Shown here piece after piece: positions 59,365-64,000 of a DNA stretch of 64,000 nt. The notes beneath the pieces are model-generated. The model was not told where the DNA came from, did no database searches, and saw only the letters and a list, made by a program, of their open reading frames with translations. A program made the position numbers and the translations under genes. Each line of letters starts with the position of its first letter. Positions within the stretch are counted from its first letter, which is position 1. The DNA comes from Streptomyces qinglanensis (GTDB lineage Bacteria > Actinomycetota > Actinomycetes > Streptomycetales > Streptomycetaceae), in contig NZ_FOGO01000011.1 in NCBI RefSeq assembly GCF_900111245.1, positions 210,597 to 274,596 on the forward strand. The letters are read 5' to 3'.

Positions 59365-60261
59365 GGCTACTTCGTAGTCCTGTCTCTCGTAACGCTCCGG
59401 AACCCATGGGCTCCCGCCCTCACTCGACCCACGCGGTCGGGCGTGTCGGCATCCTTCTCGCAGTTCTGCTCAGCAGTACTCCGCCGAGGTTCCGCGGGCG
59501 CATACGCGATCCGTCCGCGATCCACATGAGGAAGGAGCCGGGGGAGGAATCCCACCGGGTGCCTGGTTGGAAGCCCCTCCTACGCTTCCCGGAAGATTCC
59601 CGTACTTCCGCCCCTGACGAGGGGCGACGAATACCTGGGACTCGCTTCCGGTCCTCCCGGCGGGAGGCGCGCAGCATCGGCACTCAACCGAGCAACCTGG
59701 ACAGTGTGCCACAGAGGCCAGAGCCGTAGCCAATCGGGCCACTAGCACATCCGGCCCCTGGGCGCGGAATGAGGGGCAGCTCACAAGTGGTGTGCCACAC
59801 ATCCGGAGGGCTGGGGCGGCCTTCTGGGGACCCGGGGCTTCCGGAGAATCCGGAGCGCCCCCTTGATCGTACCGGGTGCCCGGCGTACGCCCCAGTACTT
59901 CACTACCGGCCCGCGCCCCGGGGCGCTCCCGCGGAGCCCGTCTGCGCTTCGGTGCACCAGCCCTCCTTCCGGGCGGCCCGCCTCCTCGTGGGCAGCCCGC
60001 ACTCCCCCGCGTGGGCAGCCCGCACTCCCGCGAACCCCTGACAGCACGACTACCTGCAAGTAGGGTCACGCGGGCCGGGAGCCCCGTCCGCGGCCGGGTC
60101 CGCGCCACCGCGCACCGGGCCGCCGCGTACCCCTCGGCCCGACGCGATCCGGTCGGGCCGGCGGAGATGCGGCGGAACCGGTCGGCCCGACGCGAGCCGG
60201 ACCGACGAAACGGCCCGCACCGGGTCCGCGCCCCCGGCATCCGCCGAGGAACGGAGTGCCC
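59365..60261. promoter_or_regulatory. S10 operon leader and divergent spacer
   Basis: No credible gene is seen in these 897 bp. The rpsJ-proximal 330 nt contain hairpins CGCCCC-TGACGA-GGGGCG (59609-59626) and CCTCCCG-G-CGGGAGG (59653-59667), consistent with a structured S10 leader. The distal part (59760-60240) is GC-rich, with repeated GGGCAGCCCGCACTCCC near 59990-60030. tuf, which often precedes rpsJ at a distance, is not in the window. Confidence 0.6.
59703..59733 (-). promoter_or_regulatory. Candidate S10 operon promoter
   Basis: On the minus strand TTGGCT (59728-59733) and CACACT (59703-59708) are 19 bp apart, with TGTGG before the -10 box. The spacing is long, so this is tentative. A start near 59696 would leave a leader of about 330 nt. 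Confidence 0.3.
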
Positions 60262-60771
60262 ATGCCCCGCGAATTCACCGTGTCCCGCAGCATCCGGATC
60301 GACGCGGCGCCGCAGGCCGTGTACGAGCAGATCAGCCGGCCCGCCCGGATGGGCCGCTGGAGCCCGGAGAACCTGGGGGCGACCGTGCCCGGCGGGGACG
60401 AGCCCGCCGAGGTGGGCACCGTCTTCGAGGGGCGCAACAAGCGCGGCGTCTTCCGCTGGACCACCCGCTGCACGGTCACCGAGGCCGACCCGGGCCGCCG
60501 CTTCGCCTTCCGGGTGCACGCCATCGGCCTGCGGCGCCCGAAGCTGAAGTCCCCCATCGCGACCTGGGAGTACCGCTTCCACAGCTCCGAGGGCGGTACG
60601 AAGGTGACCGAGACCTGGACCGACGACCGGCGCTCCTGGCCGGACCCGGTGGCCGGGGTCTTCGACCGGATCGCCACCGGAGGCAGCACCTTCGCCGCCT
60701 TCCAGATCCGCAACATCGACCGGACGCTGCGCAACCTCAAGCGGGAACTGGAGCAGCGGCCCGAGGCATGA
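60262..60771 (+). CDS. SRPBCC family protein
   Basis: The 169-residue polyketide-cyclase/START-like fold protein has FTVSRSIRIDAAPQAVYEQISRPARMGRWSPE, the typical N-terminal strand-helix, and ends with a long C-terminal helix (RTLRNLKRELEQR). Such proteins bind hydrophobic ligands or bring about stress responses; the ligand is unknown. GGAG lies 5 nt before the ATG at 60262. An in-frame GTG two codons earlier is ignored. Confidence 0.88.
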   Translation: MPREFTVSRSIRIDAAPQAVYEQISRPARMGRWSPENLGATVPGGDEPAEVGTVFEGRNKRGVFRWTTRCTVTEADPGRRFAFRVHAIGLRRPKLKSPIATWEYRFHSSEGGTKVTETWTDDRRSWPDPVAGVFDRIATGGSTFAAFQIRNIDRTLRNLKRELEQRPEA

Positions 60772-61114
60772 CGTCGGGCCCGCCGGAACGCGTCCGGCGA
60801 AGGTGTGAACACGCCGGGCGCGCTGTGGGATGCGGCACAGCTTCCCCACCCCGGCCTGCGGGTGTGCAACCAGGCAACGGTGCGTGAGCGTCTGTTCACT
60901 TGGTTGCCGGGGTTGCCGGGGCTCTCGTGGCCCTTGGCCTCGCCCGCGGAACCGGTCGGACCGACCGGACCGACCGGACCGACCGGACCGGCCGCGACCG
61001 GCCGACCGGCCGACCGGCCGACCGGCCGACTGGCCGAACCGGCCGCGGTGCGGGGGCAGTCGTCGGGGGCGGCGGCAGGCGACGCGAGGGGAAGCAGCAG
61101 CACGAGGGGGCGGA
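60772..61114. other. Repeat-rich spacer before the toxin-type trio
   Basis: This is 343 bp without a convincing gene. The middle is a run of CCGACCGGA and GACCGGCC tandem repeats, listed separately. Upstream, GGTTGCCGG occurs twice in tandem at about 60902-60920. The promoter of the trio should lie in the last 100 bp. Confidence 0.55.
60952..61035. repeat. Adjacent 9-bp and 8-bp tandem repeats
   Basis: CCGACCGGA-type units repeat four times at 60952-60987, then GACCGGCC repeats five times at 60996-61035. The change of period would shift any reading frame, which argues against coding. Confidence 0.9.
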
Positions 61115-61516
61115 ATGGAACTGTCCGAGGAGATCGCGGCACGGCGCGCGGGAACCGGCGACCCCGAGGCGCTGGTGGGAGAGTTCCGCCGCACCGCGGT
61201 GCTGGTCCCGACAGTGGGCGAGGACCAGGTGATGTCCGGGGTGCACGGCGGCGTCCGCTGGATCTTCGCCTTCACCGACGAGGCGGCCCTGGCCCGTTTC
61301 GCACTCGCCCGCGGCGAGGCCACCGACCGGCCGTGGGACTACGCGGCGATCCTCGGGGCCCGGCTGCTCGACGTCGTCGTCCCCGCGCAGAACGGACCGG
61401 CGGGCGTGGCGGTGAACGTCGCCGACGAGGACGGCTCGATGCTCTTCCCGCCCGCGCCGGGGATCGTGCCGGAGGCGGTGGCCGTGCCGGGCCCGGACGA
61501 CGGGGAGGACGTCTGA
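61115..61516 (+). CDS. SseB-like protein
   Basis: The 133-residue protein has an SseB N-terminal-type fold (LVGEFRRTAVLVPTVGEDQVMSGVHGGVRWIFAFTDEAALARFALARGE). This domain is common in Streptomyces next to secretion-related and toxin genes, but its exact role is not established. AGGGGG lies before the ATG at 61115. The stop overlaps the next ATG (TGATG at 61516), so the trio is translationally coupled. Confidence 0.82.
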   Translation: MELSEEIAARRAGTGDPEALVGEFRRTAVLVPTVGEDQVMSGVHGGVRWIFAFTDEAALARFALARGEATDRPWDYAAILGARLLDVVVPAQNGPAGVAVNVADEDGSMLFPPAPGIVPEAVAVPGPDDGEDV

Positions 61517-62238
61517 TGGGGGACGGCGGCAAGAGCAGCGACGGCGTCCACTGGAACAAGGAGTCCCTCGATCTGGTCGAGAAGGGACTCAAGGGCGCCA
61601 TCGATGAGCTGAAGGAGTCGGGCAGCTCTGCGACGTCGTCGCTGCAGGGTGCCGGCTTCGAGGAACTGTCCCTGACCGGCATGGAGATGGGCCACTACAG
61701 CCTCTCGGTCGACTTCGAGGACTTCTGCGAGAGGTGGGAGTGGGGCGTGCGCGCCCTGGTGCAGAACGCCAACGCGCTCGCCAAGAAGCTCGGCCTCGCG
61801 GCGGGCATGGCGCACGAGGAGGACCAGTACCGGGCGGGCACCCTCAAGATCGCCATGAACTCCGCCCTCTACACCGGCAACCCGCACGCCACCGAGGAGG
61901 AGGTCGTCAAGCAGGGCTACGGCGACATCCTCACGCCGGACGCCCCCGACTACAGCAAGGAGTCCTGGGACAAGGCCGGGCAGGACATGAAACAGGACTG
62001 GCAGGACACCGGGCGCGAGCTGTCCTCCAAGGGGCGCGGCGGGATGTACATGGACGTCGTCCAGAAGGCCACCGGCATCAGCGACGAGCAGGTCGAGGCC
62101 CAGCAGGACGAGTGGTTCGGCCCCTCGCCCGAGGAGCGCGCGGCCCAGCAGCAGGGCGGGCAGCCCGGTGGAGGCGGCGGAGCCGACGGGAGCGGCGGAG
62201 CCGACGGGAGCGGCGGAGCCGACGGGGGCAACGGCTGA
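61516..62238 (+). CDS. WEWG-motif helical protein, toxin partner candidate
   Basis: The 240-residue mostly helical protein has FEDFCERWEWGVRALVQNANALAKKLGLAAG around Trp74, which recalls the W-x-G turn of ESX/WXG proteins. It ends in a Gly-rich tail with three GGADGS-type repeats. Proteins of this type occur in Streptomyces just before RHS/DUF6531 genes. A role as secretion chaperone or partner is inference. Both ends overlap neighbours by one base (TGATG). Confidence 0.75.
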   Translation: MGDGGKSSDGVHWNKESLDLVEKGLKGAIDELKESGSSATSSLQGAGFEELSLTGMEMGHYSLSVDFEDFCERWEWGVRALVQNANALAKKLGLAAGMAHEEDQYRAGTLKIAMNSALYTGNPHATEEEVVKQGYGDILTPDAPDYSKESWDKAGQDMKQDWQDTGRELSSKGRGGMYMDVVQKATGISDEQVEAQQDEWFGPSPEERAAQQQGGQPGGGGGADGSGGADGSGGADGGNG

Positions 62239-64000
62239 TGGGCTGGCGGGATTTCGTACCGGACTGCGTCGAGGACAAGGCCGAGGACCTCGCGGAGGGC
62301 GCGGGGGATTTCGTCGAGGGCGCGGGCAACTGGACCGGTGACCGGCTGGACGACGTCGGCTGGGAGAGCGGCGGCGACTGGGTGCGGGACAAGTCCCGCT
62401 CGGCAGCCAACGCGATGGGCGCCGAGACGGCCGAGTTCCAGTTGGACGAGACCGAGGACCCCAAGAAGCTGATCTACGGCAGCCCCAGCAAGATCCGTTC
62501 GACGGCCGAGCACATCAGCAACCTCAAGACGGCGTTCGACAACGTCGCCAAGGGTCTCAAGGGGCTGCACAAGGGCACGCTGAAGGGCAAGGCCGCCGAC
62601 GCCTTCTGGGAGAAGGTGGGCCTGGAGCCCGCCAAGTGGGTCAAGGCCGCGCACGCCTGCGAGAAGGCCGTCGGGGCGCTGGAGTCCTTCGCCGGCACGG
62701 TCGAGTGGGCGCAGGGCCAAGCCGGCGAGGCGGTCACCAAGTACAAGAACGACAAGAAGAAGGACGCCGAGGAGCAGCTCAAGGAGGCCCGCACCCAGCG
62801 CAACACCGCCGCGGCCGAAGCACAGAAGAAGGTCAAGGAGGCCCGCGACGCGGCCCCGCCCAAGCCGGACTACTGGGACCAGGCCGGGGACGGCTTCACC
62901 GGGCTCCAGCTCGACAGCGAACATCTGGTCGGCGGCGTAGTGAAGGGCGTCGCCGGCCTCAACAACTTCGTCCGCAGCATCAACCCGGTCGACCCCTACA
63001 ACATCACCCACCCCGCCGAGTACGTCACCCAGCTCAACTCGACCGTCACCGGTATCGTGCGCACCGCCAACGACCCGGTCGGCACCGGCAAGCAGATGTG
63101 GGAGACCTTCAAGAAGGACCCCTCCGAAGGGGTCGGCCGCCTCATCCCCGAACTCTTCGGCACCAAGGGCCTGGGCGCGGCGACGAAGGCCGGGCGCGCG
63201 GGGAAGCTGGCGAAGGAACTGTCGGCGGGGCGGAAGGCCGTCGAGAAGAAGGGTCCGCACCAGGCCGCCCGCAAGGGCGAGGAGACCCCCTCCGGCAGGA
63301 CCGACCCGGTGGACCTGGCCACCGGGAGGATGTACCTCCCGCAGACGGACCTGTCCCTGCCGGGCACCCTGCCGCTCACCTTCGCCCGCCGCGTCGAGTC
63401 CGGCTACACCCTCGGCCGCTGGTTCGGCCCGTCGTGGAGCTCCACGGTGGACCAGCGGCTGGAGGTCGACCCGGAGGGCGTCGTCCTCGTCGCCGAGGAC
63501 GGCCGCCTGCTCACCTTCCCGCACCCCGCTCCCGGCGTCCCCACCCTGCCGTCGGCCGGACCGGCCCGGATGCTGCTGGAGCGCACCCCGGACGGCGGAT
63601 ACACACTGACGGACCCGGACACCGGCTGGGTACGGCACTTCGCCCCGCCGCAAGGGGGCACGTCGGAGGACGGCGCGGCCCGGATCGAGCAGATCACCGA
63701 CCGCAACAGCAACAGCATCACCTTCGAGTACGACGAACAGACCGGCGCACCCCTGCGCCTCGTCCACAGCGGCGGCTACACCGTGCGGCTGACGGTCGAG
63801 GACGACCGCGTGACCGCGCTGTCCCTCGCCGGGGCCGACGCCGACACGACGGTGCTGCGCTACGCCTACACCGACGGCAACCTGACCGACGTCACAGGCT
63901 CCTCCGGACTGCCACTGCGCTTCGAGTACGACGACGAACAGCGCGTGGTGTCCTGGACCGACACCAACGACCGCCGCTACGACTACGTCTACGACAACCT
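62238..64000 (+). CDS. RHS-repeat/DUF6531 polymorphic toxin-type protein, 3' end outside window
   Basis: The frame from the ATG at 62238 stays open to the window edge (587 residues). Domains in order: a short acidic N-terminus; a helical WXG/LXG-like segment (about 75-200; IRSTAEHISNLKTAFDNVAKGLKGLHKGTLKGKAADAFWEKVG) suggesting type VII-type export; a linker; a DUF6531 domain from about residue 353 (DPVDLATGRMYLPQTDLSLPGTLPLTFARR); then RHS/YD repeats (ITFEYDEQTGAPLRL, LRYAYTDGNLTDVTG, LRFEYDDEQRVVSWTDTNDRRYDYVYD). The C-terminal toxin and any immunity gene lie beyond the edge. It is coupled to the preceding gene by TGATG. Confidence 0.9.
   Translation, partial: MGWRDFVPDCVEDKAEDLAEGAGDFVEGAGNWTGDRLDDVGWESGGDWVRDKSRSAANAMGAETAEFQLDETEDPKKLIYGSPSKIRSTAEHISNLKTAFDNVAKGLKGLHKGTLKGKAADAFWEKVGLEPAKWVKAAHACEKAVGALESFAGTVEWAQGQAGEAVTKYKNDKKKDAEEQLKEARTQRNTAAAEAQKKVKEARDAAPPKPDYWDQAGDGFTGLQLDSEHLVGGVVKGVAGLNNFVRSINPVDPYNITHPAEYVTQLNSTVTGIVRTANDPVGTGKQMWETFKKDPSEGVGRLIPELFGTKGLGAATKAGRAGKLAKELSAGRKAVEKKGPHQAARKGEETPSGRTDPVDLATGRMYLPQTDLSLPGTLPLTFARRVESGYTLGRWFGPSWSSTVDQRLEVDPEGVVLVAEDGRLLTFPHPAPGVPTLPSAGPARMLLERTPDGGYTLTDPDTGWVRHFAPPQGGTSEDGAARIEQITDRNSNSITFEYDEQTGAPLRLVHSGGYTVRLTVEDDRVTALSLAGADADTTVLRYAYTDGNLTDVTGSSGLPLRFEYDDEQRVVSWTDTNDRRYDYVYDN

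Noticed and set aside
60805..61517. A frame with collagen-like Gly-Pro-Thr repeats before the toxin-type trio
   Set aside because: The repeat comes from the 9-bp DNA tandem, which switches to an 8-bp period. The downstream part of the frame simply runs into the WEWG gene, which has its own coupled ATG; no ribosome site is seen.
61950..63767. A 605-residue minus-strand frame opposite the RHS gene
   Set aside because: Shadow of the RHS coding sequence, without recognisable motifs.

Overview
The window is chromosomal DNA from a high-GC sporulating actinomycete, almost certainly Streptomyces or a close relative. The evidence is uniformly GC-rich third codon positions, bldM and whiD side by side, groES-groEL1 under two CIRCE operators with a His-rich GroEL tail, GTG and TTG starts, apparently leaderless genes, and the typical actinobacterial S10-spc-alpha ribosomal cluster. 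The strand shown is inverted relative to most housekeeping genes, so the long operons run right to left. No rRNA or tRNA gene, CRISPR array or insertion sequence is visible.

Layout. 0-7.4 kb: 5' part of a Ser/Thr kinase gene, glpD, a divergent nucleotide-sugar dehydrogenase lacking its catalytic cysteine, a GC-rich mirrored intergenic mosaic, guaB3 and guaB. 7.5-9.9 kb: developmental control block with an ECF sigma factor (ShbA/SigD type), bldM with a recognisable sigma-BldN promoter, and divergent whiD. 10-12.8 kb: accessory LysR regulator, MOSC protein and SDR. 12.9-15.2 kb: groEL1 and groES with two CIRCE boxes. 15.3-26.8 kb: a possible gene remnant, a methyltransferase, two coupled multidomain membrane proteins, the tRNA t6A genes tsaD/rimI/tsaB, a DUF2993 lipid-interaction-type protein, a degenerate L,D-transpeptidase-like protein, and a small gene under an iron-box-like site. 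26.9-41.9 kb: tsaE, an alpha/beta hydrolase, alr, a DinB-like protein, GNAT, nnr, acpS, coaA, glmM, rpsI, rplM, an ABC-F ATPase, a membrane-anchored protein and truA. 42.0-59.4 kb: the complete ribosomal supercluster from rplQ back to rpsJ, including rpoA, secY, adk, map and infA. 59.4-64 kb: a 0.9-kb leader/intergenic region, an SRPBCC protein, and an accessory translationally coupled trio (SseB-like, WEWG-motif partner, RHS/DUF6531 polymorphic toxin-type protein) that runs off the right edge.

The backbone alr-tsaE-tsaB-rimI-tsaD-groES-groEL-whiB family-sigma-guaB-guaB3 matches the order known from Mycobacterium tuberculosis (alr to guaB3, with whiB3 and sigD). The accessory genes therefore read as insertions into an ancient actinobacterial framework. 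The genes together cover translation (ribosome, initiation factor, methionine aminopeptidase, t6A modification, pseudouridine), protein export and folding (SecY, GroESL), cell-wall precursors (alr, glmM), cofactors (coaA, acpS, nnr), purine synthesis (guaB) and development (bldM, whiD). The most interesting unexplained items are the toxin-type trio at the right edge, the paired DPLHG/CxxC membrane proteins, a perfect 22-bp inverted repeat straddling a core promoter and start codon at 31.1 kb, and the iron-box small gene.
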